Notes under the pieces: generated by a model
Database searches by the model: none
What the model was told of the DNA's origin: nothing
What the model saw: the letters and a program-made list of their open reading frames with translations, nothing else
Shown here: positions 1 through 10,840 of the stretch, in pieces
Position numbering within the stretch: the stretch's first letter is position 1
Layout of the letters: the number at the start of each line of letters is the position of its first letter
NCBI GenBank assembly: GCA_036674765.1
Contig: JARVKI010000047.1
Span: 1 to 64,000, forward strand
From: Seiridium cupressi
Taxonomy: Eukaryota > Ascomycota > Sordariomycetes > Amphisphaeriales > Sporocadaceae
Direction: 5' to 3'
DNA: 64,000 nt
Translations under genes and position numbers: made by a program

Positions 1-73
<73 letters not shown>
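1..73. repeat. 73-nt poly-C homopolymer at window edge
   Basis: The first 73 bases are all C, followed by unique sequence. No CCCTAA/TTAGGG telomere array follows. A perfect homopolymer of this length at the very edge is more likely an assembly or sequencing artefact at a contig end than biology. Confidence 0.95.
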
Positions 74-74
<1 letters not shown>

Positions 75-535
75 CGTACCACAAGGTTATATGGGTCCGG
101 CAACGCAGTCTTCAGTTGGATTAGGGACCATAGGACCAGTCGCCAGCAATGCGTGCATCTGTACCCGGAACAACACAGAATAGACCAAAAAAGCCCAGGA
201 ATCGACGAATGACAAGACCTTATTGCGAGTTTAGAGTTGGATTTAGGGTTCAAAGCGGCACTGAAGGCCGACAATACGAGTCCACTCGGTTTGAAGGGGT
301 CGTCTCATGTCTGACAAACCCCTGGCCTGCAACACCAGACCTGGAACCATCGTGAGAACGGAGAATGAGAAACTGCGTATTTAAGATCAGCGTGATCTCC
401 AGATCATCCAAACTTTGCCGTGTACTCATCTCAAAGTTCAAATAATCTTAGTTTTTTCTGTGCATTTGACACTCCTTTTTTTCTTGGATCTTAGCTGGGC
501 TATCACATTCGTTTCGCTGGCCGACTTCGCTCACT

Positions 536-541
536 TATATA
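536..541 (+). promoter_or_regulatory. TATA-like box of small secreted-protein gene
   Basis: A TATATA hexamer lies 44 bp before the ATG at 585. The position fits a short-leader fungal gene. No other element was identified. Confidence 0.4.
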
Positions 542-584
542 CTTGTTTAACACATTTTATCACCCCAGTAAATCCGTGGACAAA

Positions 585-1158
585 ATGCACTTCTCCAATA
601 TCATCGCTGTTCTCTCACTCGCGACTGCCTCTTTGGCCGCACCCACCGCTCAATCTCAGAAACGTGCCGATGTCCTCACGTTCCGGCCTTACAACGACTT
701 CCAGATCTCCGACGGCGTGGCTGGAAATGCCCTGGCGGAGGTGAACGCAGCGTTCCCGGTATGTCACATACTCTCCAATAAAACTCCCCAATCACTAACG
801 CCCAAAACCACAGGTCGATCTCACAAACCCGGCATCCGTATCGGCCAATGACCTCGCAATCCTCGTCGCCGCGCGCCAGACGTCCGAGAACGCCGAGACG
901 GCGTTCAATAGCGCTGTCTCGGCCGCTTCTGGCACGGCGGCCGATGCGTTACAGGTTGGCAAGATCAAGAACAAGGTCCTGAAACTACGGACCTTTGAGA
1001 TGCAGGTGACGGTGCAGATCGCGCAGGGTGCGACGGACAAGAACGCCAGTCTGACGGACATCCAGACCAAGCTTGCCGCAAACGTCAAGCTCGACCAGGC
1101 GGCCAATGGTGATGCGAGCCAGAGTGTCAGCTTCACGGCCGATGTTCAGCCCCAATGA
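585..1158 (+). CDS. Small secreted protein, one intron
   Basis: Exons 585-758 and 814-1158, with a 55-nt intron (donor GTATGT, acceptor CAG, phase 0), give 172 residues. The N-terminus is a clear signal peptide (MHFSNIIAVLSLATASLAA), followed by a Gln-Lys-Arg Kex2-type site near residue 26. The mature part is Ala/Asn/Thr-rich and predicted helical. A single segment (NAAFP|VDLTNPAS) spans the splice junction without a break. It resembles the conserved but uncharacterised small secreted proteins annotated in many Pezizomycotina; I know of no assigned function. An in-frame ATG at 543 would put 14 extra residues before the signal peptide, so 585 is preferred. A TATA-like box precedes it. Its neighbour at 1950-2186 is another small secreted-protein gene in convergent orientation. 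Confidence 0.85.
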
Positions 1159-1949
1159 GTCGTGAGAAGGAAGGAGGCCATTGGTACCAAGTGTAGGACA
1201 GCGATAAACATTCGTGCAGTAACTCCTCGTTGTTTAAGTTGATTGGGAAAAATATCCTCGTCTTGGCAGATGATGCAATAATAATCCTAAATTCGTCAAC
1301 GCTTTGGAATGTTTGTTCATTAGTGATATAAACGTGAACGATGGGAGCAGGTGCCTGGATCAGGACCTAGACGATGAAGATGTTCGTTGATGTGTTTTGA
1401 TAACCAATGTATAGCGTCAGCCATTCTCCACCCCAAAAATCGAAGGGGGACTGAATCAATTGAAAACAAGACTTGCCACTATAAGGTAAAGGGCGAAGAT
1501 GGTTAATGCAAATTGGTCATTGTAACACCTTAGAGTGGAGTGGGGCGGCATGTTGGTGGCGATGCTCAATGTATAGTACAGAATTCAACCTCTTGGCATT
1601 AGGATCAAGTCAAGGCCACATGCACGCAGGTTAGCATGGGAATGAATATTGTCATGTAATAAGTATTGATATTAGCAGTAAAACTGTTGTATAAAAGCTG
1701 CATTTGTGTGCTGTTGAAAGCTTGAAAGCCAAGGGTATATGGTTGATCCAACTCAATTGCCAATCTAGCATAGTTGTTGCATGTCTAACTCCCTGTTCAA
1801 ACTAGAAAGTCAAATAGACAGGTACTAGCTTCCCCAATAACCGTCTATCGACATCATAATATGGGCCCATATTGCCCATAGGTAGCTAGACGCAGCGTTG
1901 CCTCCATACCCAATCTATTTGGTGTCGTCAAAACCATTTTGACTGAGGC
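1159..1949. other. Intergenic, convergent 3' ends
   Basis: This region lies between two convergent small secreted-protein genes. It is moderately AT-rich and no supportable gene or repeat was seen. Confidence 0.6.
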
Positions 1950-2186
1950 TTACAAGCCAGCATTGGTGGAGGCCATGTTAACGCCGCTCGTGCTGAAGGG
2001 GACAATGTTGCCGTTGGCATCGGTCATGGCGGCATCTTGGGTAGAGACCTGGCGTCTGACGACCTTGGCTATTCATATGCATTAGTATTCATCACCCATG
2101 ATCTGCCCATGAGCAAGTCGTAACATACTGAGCTCGGCCGAAGCAACGGCGGAAAGAGCAAGGGTGACGATGGCGGAGAACTTCAT
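1950..2186 (-). CDS. Very small secreted peptide precursor, 58 aa, one intron
   Basis: On the minus strand, exons 2186-2129 and 2068-1950 join across a 60-nt intron (donor GTATGT, branch-like CTAAT, acceptor TAG, phase 1) into 58 residues. The N-terminus is a good signal peptide (MKFSAIVTLALSAVASAEL). A Val-Val-Arg-Arg dibasic site follows, then a Cys-free tail containing MTDANGNIVPF and ending in NAGL. A TATATA box lies 35 bp upstream of the ATG. The signal peptide, dibasic site and clean splice make a real gene likely despite its size. It could be a Kex2-processed secreted peptide or an effector-like protein; the function is not known. No internal repeats of a mature peptide are present, so it is not a typical repeated-core pheromone or RiPP precursor. 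Confidence 0.7.
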
Positions 2187-2220
2187 TTTGACGGAAAGTG
2201 GTATGTCTTGCGTAGACGGG

Positions 2221-2226
2221 TATATA
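2221..2226 (-). promoter_or_regulatory. TATA-like box of the 58-aa peptide gene
   Basis: TATATA (self-complementary) lies 35 bp upstream of the minus-strand ATG at 2186. Confidence 0.4.
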
Positions 2227-3558
2227 TGCTCTCGTAAGAATGAAGGGTCAAAGTCGGCCGGCGACGAGCAAGTTTGTATATATGGACAGGCGCGAAGCGA
2301 AGTGAAAGTATAGTACCGAAGAAATATTGAACTGTGAGCGACAGGAACTCTACTGGAGGATAAAGCAATAAGAGATCAGGAACGAGTCCGGAAAGGGCTG
2401 GGCGAGGCGAGCTTTTGTAGAATGTCCTGCCTCCCTACCACGTCCCGTGCTTGAGATGACGTTCCGTCCTAGTTATCAGGCCGGAAGATTTGACATCCTT
2501 AACTCAAACAAAACAAAAGACGAATTGACCCGTGATTGATGAGACATGAGCTCGCCCGCTGGCGGCCATGAAGTGATTTGATCTGATCCTTGACAATCAA
2601 GCACTACTTGAGACCAGCATCGCCTCTGTATTACCAGGCCATCGCGGCCTAATAGGGCAAGAAATTGACGAGGGGTGCCAAGACTGATACAAGCTGGGGG
2701 AGATTCCAGACCGAAGACCACCAAATCAAGTTGTGGTGGATACGATGGTTACCGGCCTTCATTGGTTTTGTCGTGTGGACAAAGATAGATCGGCCGTGTT
2801 TGCACCAGGGGAAGGAGAGTTTATTTACCGGCAGTGTTTGGTGTTCCACTGGAACAAATCCGTGGGCTTGGGGGATTTTTGGGGTTGAGGCTCTGGAGAT
2901 CGCGGGTGGCTGACAGGGGTCTGAGACAGTTCTCTAACCGCGATCAACGTAGCCTACAGCAATGCCTACAAACAGGTCCTCACGCACCCGACGAGCGCCA
3001 AATGAAGACTGGATCAGATGAATTTGTCAGATCTTCGCGGCAGTGGGGCGTTCCGTGTAGCAGAATGTCCCCAGGATTAAACTGGTTTCATGCCAAGAAG
3101 CGACATTCTTCAGTGTCATGTGAAGTTCAGCTGAACAAAGGGTCGGGTTTGAACATTAAATTATCCATGTAATCCACATCAGATAACGTTGTCGCATCGG
3201 CTTCGTTTGAAGTTTGCTGAAGAGTAGCCCACTTATACACTTTATATACGCTTGCAGAGAAATGGGGTTGCCCTTATTGTTGTTTTTCTGGCCATGCAGT
3301 GAGATTCAAGGCGCGGCGCTCGACCAAGCATTTGAGGAGGCCGAAGGAATTGAGGCCAGGCCATTTGCTACGGCCTCTTGAGAGAGATCCCACAGGGCAA
3401 GGCTCAAAGGTCCCTGATTGAGTTCAAATCGAATGTTTCGGCTGCCTCAATATTGGGATTTACCTGCTTCAGTCACCTGCAGACATTCTTGGGAGGAACC
3501 CACTCCGCTCCTTTATCCCTGGCAGCGATATCGAAAGACCAGGCAGAATGTTGGCCAT
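2227..3558. other. Intergenic, no supported gene
   Basis: Short open frames occur on both strands, but none has a signal peptide, recognisable motif or convincing splice structure. Confidence 0.5.
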
Positions 3559-4902
3559 TCAGCCTCCAGCAATGATATCTCCCTTCCTGTCAGCAGCGCC
3601 GAGACCTTCATAGTATCTCGCATCCATGCCAGCCTGCAGTCTGGCCTCCGTATTGAAAGGGCCTTTGATCGCTCCGCAGAAATATTCCTTGACGTTGCTT
3701 CGAAAGACTTGGACCGGATCCGTGGCTTCTTGCTCGCAAATCCAGCTCAGCCACCGGTGGCCAGTGGTGACATGTGTAATTTCGTCATTGTGGATGACGT
3801 CTAAAGTATCAACAGTGTCCATGTCGTCCACCTTTCGAAATTTCTCGATAGTCATGGGATTTACGTCAAGGCCACGGGCTTCGTGAACCAAAGCGATAAC
3901 ACTGATGCGGGCCCTCAAGTCATGGGCAGTCATGACTGCTGATTCCCAAAGGCCATGATGTACAGGAAGCGCACCGAAACGGCTCCCCAATTCTTCTAGT
4001 CGGGAACGAAGTAGACTGAAATGTTTCGCCTCGTCATTGGCGACCTTCAGCCAGTCATAATAGAACGTCCGTGGCAGTTCTCGTGACAGCGCTTTGTCCG
4101 GCGAATTGGTCTGAAACGTTGCGAACCGTACGCATATATCGATCGCGAGATCGATCGCCCACTGCTCAATATTTGCTAGGTTGTGCAACATCATGACCCG
4201 ACTTTTCAACGATCCCCCCTTTCCAGCTTTCGGCATCGCCCCCGGATTGAGTTTTCCGTAATCATCTCGCCGCGGCTTGTCGGGGGCAGTGACTGTGCCT
4301 GCACCGAGCTCCATAGGCGATGCGGAATTTTCCCTTGTGGCAAAAATGGAAAACAGCCGGGTAGTAAGTTCGATCTTCTGCTCAGGGTCGGGCGTGTTTA
4401 AGATATGGACGCACCAATCGCACATGGTAGCGTCGTTTCCAAGATGTATAACACCCTCTGAAAATTCCGGTCTTGGACCATGTTTGAATCTGACTTTCTC
4501 GGTTACGGGATCGAGCCTTGAGAGTAGTATATCACCAGGGGCAGGAACATGTAAAAACACTTTTCCCTCGGTAATCAAGACAGGAAATGTGCATGTCTTC
4601 ATTCCATAGCTTGACTCTCCAGTCTCGACGTTGAAATCATATGCATGCCACGGACAGGAGGCAATATATGATGAGTCCTCGATATCGACATGGGCCTCCG
4701 TCATGGGGCCGCCAGCATGTGGGCACTCAGCCTCCATGGCGTAATACATCCATCCATCTTCACTTTCATTTGCGGCCCTGGCGGATTTGGAGCCTTCTAT
4801 CCGTGGGAGTCGGAATAAGACGAGGCGCTTGCCATTTGAAAGAAGAACGGTATACCGAGTATGCGTAAAGTCCGCCAGAAGTCCGAGATTGATGGCAGAC
4901 AT
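3559..4902 (-). CDS. Rieske [2Fe-2S] domain plus DUF455 ferritin-like protein
   Basis: A single-exon gene of 447 residues. Residues about 17-110 form a Rieske-type domain: the cluster ligands are visible as C60-P-H62 and C83-P-W-H86. Residues about 225-420 match the DUF455 family, whose ferritin-like four-helix fold carries Glu/His metal ligands; here NDEAKHF, VHEARGLD and HNDEITH are visible. The protein should therefore bind both an iron-sulfur cluster and a non-haem metal site, suggesting an oxidoreductase, but the substrate is unknown. The ATG at 4902 (MSAINLGLL) is used because it directly precedes the Rieske fold; upstream in-frame sequence begins only with a GTG. It is divergently oriented from the AMMECR1 gene across about 730 bp. 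No targeting peptide or membrane segment was seen. Confidence 0.88.
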   Translation of the reverse strand: MSAINLGLLADFTHTRYTVLLSNGKRLVLFRLPRIEGSKSARAANESEDGWMYYAMEAECPHAGGPMTEAHVDIEDSSYIASCPWHAYDFNVETGESSYGMKTCTFPVLITEGKVFLHVPAPGDILLSRLDPVTEKVRFKHGPRPEFSEGVIHLGNDATMCDWCVHILNTPDPEQKIELTTRLFSIFATRENSASPMELGAGTVTAPDKPRRDDYGKLNPGAMPKAGKGGSLKSRVMMLHNLANIEQWAIDLAIDICVRFATFQTNSPDKALSRELPRTFYYDWLKVANDEAKHFSLLRSRLEELGSRFGALPVHHGLWESAVMTAHDLRARISVIALVHEARGLDVNPMTIEKFRKVDDMDTVDTLDVIHNDEITHVTTGHRWLSWICEQEATDPVQVFRSNVKEYFCGAIKGPFNTEARLQAGMDARYYEGLGAADRKGDIIAGG

Positions 4903-5634
4903 TGTCCCAGAAGCCGAGTCGTAAGGACCAGTCAACCCCCTCACGTCCAAGGCCCGACTACGAAGAGTCCTATCTACTTCTTGTGTGAGCACATCGAATC
5001 GATAGCTTGTGGGGTGCCAAAACCATAGTGATTAGGTATATGTGGTTGTGCTCACCCTTTGTGCCTGAGATAGATGTGGTACAGCTGTGGCGAAAACGAG
5101 CCAAAAGACTTGGACTTCGCGCACTATGCCTCCAATAGTTCGATAGTTGTGTGCGACCTGATGATGGCTGAATGTGTCGTGAAATCGGCAGTCTTTGTGT
5201 CGCCCTTGCGACTGACATGGTACATGTATGGATCGAGGTGCTTCAGAGGTGCAGATTCGGAAAGGTCCGGCGCAAATTTGGCAGAAGCATGTCGCCTCTC
5301 AGCTGCAGGTCTGATTATAACGCCCCCGCCTCAGCTGAAGCCCCGCCTCATTGGACACCAGCGCCTGGAAATAGCGTCGTCTTTGCCCCAGAATCAAGGC
5401 TCTTAGCGCTCGTGCATTGCGTTCGCAGGGAACGAGGCACGCTTACGCCGCTGCGGGGTGATTCTTCGTGTCAGTGCCGCGGGGGCCCAGCGGATCAGGC
5501 TCAACATAGCAACTCTCCGTTACTACATATTGAGCACGTTCAGTCACTCATTCAATAGTTTGACCTGTTCTTCCACCGACCCCGTATCGTTAAGTTTCGC
5601 GAAGTACATCGACGCTTACAAATCCCTGCGCACC
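4903..5634. promoter_or_regulatory. Shared divergent promoter region, Rieske-DUF455 / AMMECR1
   Basis: A 732-bp stretch separates the two divergent start codons and must hold both promoters. No specific binding site was identified with confidence. Confidence 0.45.
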
Positions 5635-6450
5635 ATGGCGACAGCCAAGCACTGTATCTGCTGCTTCGAGTCTCTGGCAGCCCACCTGGAGGGGCGGAAG
5701 TCGTTATCGCTGGACGACATCGACGGCCTGTACGCCGAGTATCGTGAGAGCGGAAGTGCCGATGCAGATGAAGGTGGATCCTCCGGGCTGAAGAAGCAAA
5801 TTCCAGCCCTGTCAAGACTCGCCAACTCGTCATCCGAGAGCAGCTCCTCGCTACCGTCCTCAGGCTCTAGTATGTCTCTCGATGCAGACACCCCAGATAC
5901 ATCGAGTTCTTCGCTGCCTGCGGAAAGGGATCCGATCACCGAATCGCCGCTCTTCGTAACTTGGAATACGGTTTCTCCGAGATCTGGACAGACGAATCTA
6001 CGGGGTTGCATTGGTACATTTGAGGCACAAGAGCTGGAGGAAGGATTGTCTTCGTACGCCATCACATCGGCTATCCATGACATGCGCTTCAATCCCATTT
6101 CGAAGCGGGAGTTGCCCTCTCTTGACGTCGCTGTCACACTCCTCACAGACTTCGAGGAGTGCGATGATGCCATGGACTGGGAACTAGGCACGCACGGCAT
6201 ACGCCTGAGCTTCACCGACAGGGGTAGACGGTACGGTGCAACGTATCTGCCAGACGTCGCACCCGAACAAGGGTGGAACAAAGAAGAGACGATTGTGAGC
6301 CTGCTGCGGAAGGCAGGTTGGGTAGGCAAGAAAGACAAGTGGCATGATCTTGATCTCAAGGTCGTCCGGTACCAGGGCAGGAAGGAAGACTTGCGATATC
6401 CTGAATACAAGCACTTCCGAGACTGGGTTGACGCACAAAAGACAGCATAG
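5635..6450 (+). CDS. AMMECR1 domain protein
   Basis: A single-exon gene of 271 residues. The family hallmark LRGCIGTF is at about residues 122-129, followed by conserved stretches (SSYAITSAIHDMRFNP, a Glu/Leu-rich ELPSLDVAVTLLTDFE, and ATYLPDVAPEQGWNKEET). Together these cover the whole AMMECR1 fold known from archaea to humans. A Ser-rich low-complexity insert (about residues 64-95) sits inside the N-terminal part, as in several fungal members. The biochemical role of AMMECR1 is not firmly established; prokaryotic relatives are often encoded with MEMO and radical-SAM partners. The ATG at 5635 (MATAKHC) is chosen because the upstream in-frame extension lacks an ATG and looks like leader sequence. 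C6, C8, C9 and C10 form a small Cys cluster at the N-terminus. Confidence 0.9.
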   Translation: MATAKHCICCFESLAAHLEGRKSLSLDDIDGLYAEYRESGSADADEGGSSGLKKQIPALSRLANSSSESSSSLPSSGSSMSLDADTPDTSSSSLPAERDPITESPLFVTWNTVSPRSGQTNLRGCIGTFEAQELEEGLSSYAITSAIHDMRFNPISKRELPSLDVAVTLLTDFEECDDAMDWELGTHGIRLSFTDRGRRYGATYLPDVAPEQGWNKEETIVSLLRKAGWVGKKDKWHDLDLKVVRYQGRKEDLRYPEYKHFRDWVDAQKTA

Positions 6451-7173
6451 AAGGCTGCGGCTTGAGCGTACTTGTGGGATGGGGTTTCCAGGCGTTTTCG
6501 GGGATTTTGGAGTTCCCATACAGGTAGATATGCTTCTCATCTCTCTCATCCATCTCCTGGACCAGGCTTTGGCTTCAATTTAAGATGCACCAAGCCTCAG
6601 TCCCAAAGCGACAGTCCGTATATTTTGTTTGTTCTGTACTTTGCGCATTTCGAAGATTTCAAACACGGCGACCTCGACCCTGTTGCGAGGCAATACGTAT
6701 CCTGATATAATCGTCAAACTTCCGAGTCCAGCAACCCCATTTAACCCCCAAATCGATTCCCACTAGCCGACTACAATGTTGTCGCTGCCCAGCAACAAAC
6801 ATAATGAACGTCATCAAAGTCATTTTGCTCAAGAGTTACTAGATCAAACAGTAGATTCTGTATGTCCCCGATCGGATCGCCAACTTGAAGCTCAGAAGCA
6901 CCAGATCCATTTGATGAAAATTCCTGTCACATTGGCTGGAATGGGTCGAGTCTCTTCTTCACCTGATTCAATGTCTCGTAGCCATGCGCGACGAAGAGAC
7001 TGGCGTCTCACATATTTTCTCACGATCTTACCGATCTCCAGGACAGCGGATCCTAATTGCTAGCTATTTTCTTTCATAGAAGTTGTACCTATCATTAAGA
7101 TGCTGTCTTTTATTGAAATGGATGGTTCTTTCCATCTACCTTACTCGTCGGAGTACTTCTTTCATCAGTCAAG
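6451..7173. other. Intergenic
   Basis: This holds the 3' flank of the AMMECR1 gene and the upstream region of the protease gene. No gene was supported here. Confidence 0.55.
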
Positions 7174-10037
7174 ATGGTAGTCTTCTTCAAACTCGCTCTT
7201 GCTACATTTATCCTGTCCTTGCTGAGCTTTGCTCGTATCGCCGGCGGTGAACCTGTTGCGGAAGGAATAACATCAGAGAAGTTCAAAGATTCTGCCGAGG
7301 TTATATCAATACCGCTAACAAGAGTTCATCAGTCACTCTCCCAAGTCTCGACGCGTACAAGAAAAAGATATTTTCAAGCGGGCGCGAATGATATTGTTGG
7401 GGCTGCATATCTAGCAGAAAGTACGAAATCTGTTCCTGGACATTCACTCTGGAAGTATGCTAACACGAGAGTTTCCAGTCACTGTCGGTACGGGGAGTAA
7501 ATCTCAGGTCATCCAAGTCCTTCTGGACACTGGCTCGTATGAGCTATGGGTCGACCCGAACTGCGCAAAATCCAATGTTGCCGAAATGTGCAAGAGTTTC
7601 GGTCACTATGACCCTGCTCTATCTCCAACGTCTGTAGACTTGGAGCATGGGTCTGAAATTCGGTATGGCCTCGGAAACACCAATATTTCCTACTTCACAG
7701 ATGATATATTCATCGCGGGTAAGTGCTGCAAAGTGCTTGTCGTCACGGCAATCAAGTAGGCTTACAACACCAGGTGGACGAGTCCAGAAACAGCAGTTCG
7801 GCGTGGCCACAGATTCGGAGAAAGTCTGGTTTGGCATCATGGGTCTCGGTTATGGTAGAAAGGAACCTGGCTCGCCAGGGACCCTCAACTACAGTTCTGT
7901 GACCGACAACTTGTATGATCAGAAGTATACCAACAGCAGGTTGTTCGGTCTTGAGCTAGGCTCTCAAGGACCACCACAGATCGCAATCACAGGCCAGATC
8001 ATATTCGGCGGACTGGACACCAACAAGTTCGCTGGGAGACTGAGCAAAATTCCATTGGATAGGACAGACCCTCACTACAGAGTGACGCTGTCATCCATAT
8101 CCCATCGCGCGCCCACGTCGCTCACTTCAACAAGTATTATGAGCACGCCTCTGAGCGTTATAATCGATAGCGGTACAACTCTTTCTCTGCTACCCCAGAA
8201 CATCGTCGAATCGATCGCTTCAAAGTTTCCTGGCGCTGTCTATGATGGCGACGGCGGTTATCGAGTTCCCTGTTGCCACCAATCGCTCCCCGGCAGCCTC
8301 GACTTCAACTTCGGTGGTGTGACTATCACGGTTCCCTACTCTGAATTCATCTGGAATTCGGGCTTTTATAACGGCGAGGAGCACTGCTCGCTAGGAGCAC
8401 AATGGGACACGACCCCAGACCCGAACCCCAAGAACAACTTCGTCATCCTTGGTGATACCTTCATCCGCGCGGCATATACTGTATTCGACCAGGACAACCA
8501 TGCTTTGTACATGGCCAACTACGTCAAGTGCGGAAGTGGCAGTGCCACTGTGCCTGTTCCAGCTGGACCTGATGCGGCAGCCGACATCCAAGGGAAATGC
8601 CAAGCTGCGCAGACTTCAGTGACTGCCAACCTGGGCACATGCACTGGCACTGTGACCACCAGCTATACTTCGACTCCCACAGGGACTTTCTTCACTGGCG
8701 ATCCAGACTTCATTGGACCCGTCTCTATGAGCTCTTCTGCCACATCGTCAACGTCGGTTGCAGCTATTGTAACAAGCCCTACCAAAGGAGGTCATAGTAG
8801 CTCGGTCGCGGGCCCCTCCGCATCAAGGAGCACTCTCTCCATCCCTACACGTACGACTCCAGCTCCTAGAGAAACCTTGACCACTATCCCCAAAACTCGC
8901 ATCATTCTTGGTGTCTTGTCTGACGGTGGCGCTGCAAAGAATGCAACCGCAAAGCGCTCACTCTCTTCCAACATCATACCCGGCACCAACAAGCGTCAGT
9001 CGGATGGCGGCTTCATCGGCAACGCTGGCCCTGACAACCCATCCTCCTGCAGCGATGCCACGGGCTTCAACCTTACAAACGGCCAGCTTGTCAATGGCGG
9101 CCAATCCGTTAACACCGAGCCAGGTATGAGTTCTATGACTCTGCATGTGTCACCCTCGGGAAGCATCAACACCACGTTCTTAGTCGTCGATAGCATCTTG
9201 CACTGGTTCAATAACGGATTTTTCGGCGGCGAGGCTAGTTTTTGCCAAACAAGCAGCGGACGCGTCCATGTTGTGTTTACCGAGCATGGCACGCCTGCTG
9301 GCTGTACTCAAGTTTCGCTCGTGGCATATCAGGAGACGCAATGCCAGGACGGTGAATTGATCCTATCCGCTGCCACGCCGCCGTCGCCTACTACCAGCGC
9401 TACTGCTAGTGATATTACCCAGTTCCCGATCAGTCAAGCTACCGTCACAGACACCATCACGAGCACGGTTACCAATTCAATCACTTATACCATCACCGCA
9501 TGCCCTCCCTCGATTCATGATTGCCCTGTCGGGCAAATCACGACGACTATTCAGGTCTACGTGACAACCATTTGTCCGGAAGACCAGGCGAGTCCGGCAC
9601 TGACACAGCCTCCCTCGAGCCCTAGTGCATCACCGAGCGATGGCAGTTCAGCGAATGGGGGCAATACGGTAGCCGTCGTAGTAACGGTGACCGAAGAGTG
9701 TGAGACGTCAACGGTTCCGATATCGACCTGTGCGGTTAGAGACCCGAACTGTCGATCTGCCATCTCAATGCATACGAGATACAGGACGATTACGGTGACT
9801 CATGCAGTGGCGAGCAGTTCTGGCTCAGCCAGGCCAGCAATAGCACCTGGAAGCGGCGTACAGGTGGGCGCGCTCTACAACAACTCTGCGGACGCATGCC
9901 AGAGCTGTGCTGGCCTTGTTTCCATTAATGCGACGGCGAACCTCTTGCTTGTCCAGGCTGGCGCGGTGGGTTTGGAGATTCGCACTTTCGGGATCATGGC
10001 TGGTGGCTTGGTGGGTATGTTGGGAATATTGTTGTAA
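7174..10037 (+). CDS. Secreted pepsin-type aspartic protease with C-terminal DUF7908-like domain
   Basis: Three exons, 7174-7420, 7479-7718 and 7774-10037, give 916 residues. The order is: signal peptide (about 1-25); propeptide ending in a Lys-Arg (TRKR) Kex2-type site; family A1 catalytic domain with Asp99 in DTGS and Asp294 in DSGT; a long Ser/Thr/Pro-rich linker; a second conserved block (about 574-690, with FLVVDSILHWFNNGFFGGEA and paired Cys) resembling the fungal DUF7908 domain; another Ser/Thr-rich stalk with clustered Cys; and a hydrophobic C-terminus typical of a GPI-anchor signal. It is likely a cell-surface yapsin-like protease. Intron 1 could alternatively end at 7469, but 7478 gives the canonical AEITVGTG strand and a normal branch-to-acceptor distance. 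The third exon is open for 2.26 kb, so the fusion does not depend on a splice guess. The DUF7908 name is from memory and less certain than the protease call. Confidence 0.88.
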
Positions 10038-10840
10038 CATATAGCTGTCTAGGAGGGCAAGTCCGTCGTAGATCGAAATGTTTGATTTTCATGATTCACG
10101 ACGAAAATGTCCAGGCGCACGGCACCGGGATGGAATGATTGAATCAGACAGGTTTTTTTTATTTTGGGGGGGGGGGGGGATCAACAGAATATGGTAACTC
10201 GATGGGTTGTATAAGTCTTGGAATTTAGATAGCTAGATAGATATAGATAGACCAGAGGCCGATTATTCTTAGCTGCGTGGGCTATCCGTTCCATCGTAGA
10301 GCACAAGCTCACATCAATAATATTTTGGGAGGTATTTGCAGCTCCCTCAGTCATTATACTTCTCTTGCATGACACGTTGCAGTCGCTCATGGCATTCGAG
10401 CACTCATCAATAATTAACCTCTCCCCAAGTGGTACTCATGTTATTATCAGTGGATATCAAAGTGTTACCCAACGGGCCATCTGGAGCCCAGTATCTATCC
10501 ATCAAAAAAACAAAGTTTTCCGTACGCCGTGATATAATGCCTTTCAACCCAGATAATCAGATCCTGTCTTCCCATCCCTCGGCTCCGCGCTAGGTGATGT
10601 GACAACGCAGAAATCCTCAAAGCACCAAATGCAACTCTAAGAATGCCCGCCTGCTAAGCCATGAAGGAAAATGACGCGGCCGCTGAAAAACATCCACGTC
10701 AATATGCGTCCATCATTTTCCACGTCGTTCGCACCAGGATTGCTTCCCATGCAGCGCTGCTTGCGCCCCCAAATCATCGCATTGTCCGCAAGCCCTCTCC
10801 AATTCGTTAACCCATCATTCAGTCAGTCCCCGTCCCAACG
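10038..10840. other. Intergenic, convergent 3' ends, with T8 and G14 runs
   Basis: This separates the protease (+) and Ras-like (-) genes. It contains a T run (10153-10160) and a G14 homopolymer (10166-10179). No gene was supported. Confidence 0.55.
10166..10179. repeat. G14 homopolymer
   Basis: Fourteen consecutive G residues lie just 3' of the protease gene, preceded by T-rich sequence. Its exact length may be a sequencing error. Confidence 0.8.

Noticed and set aside
115..255. TTAGGG-like hexamers near the left edge
   Set aside because: Only isolated single copies, not a telomere array.
5616..6410. Long minus-strand open frame opposite the AMMECR1 gene
   Set aside because: It is the antisense shadow of a clearly conserved protein and has no recognisable domain.
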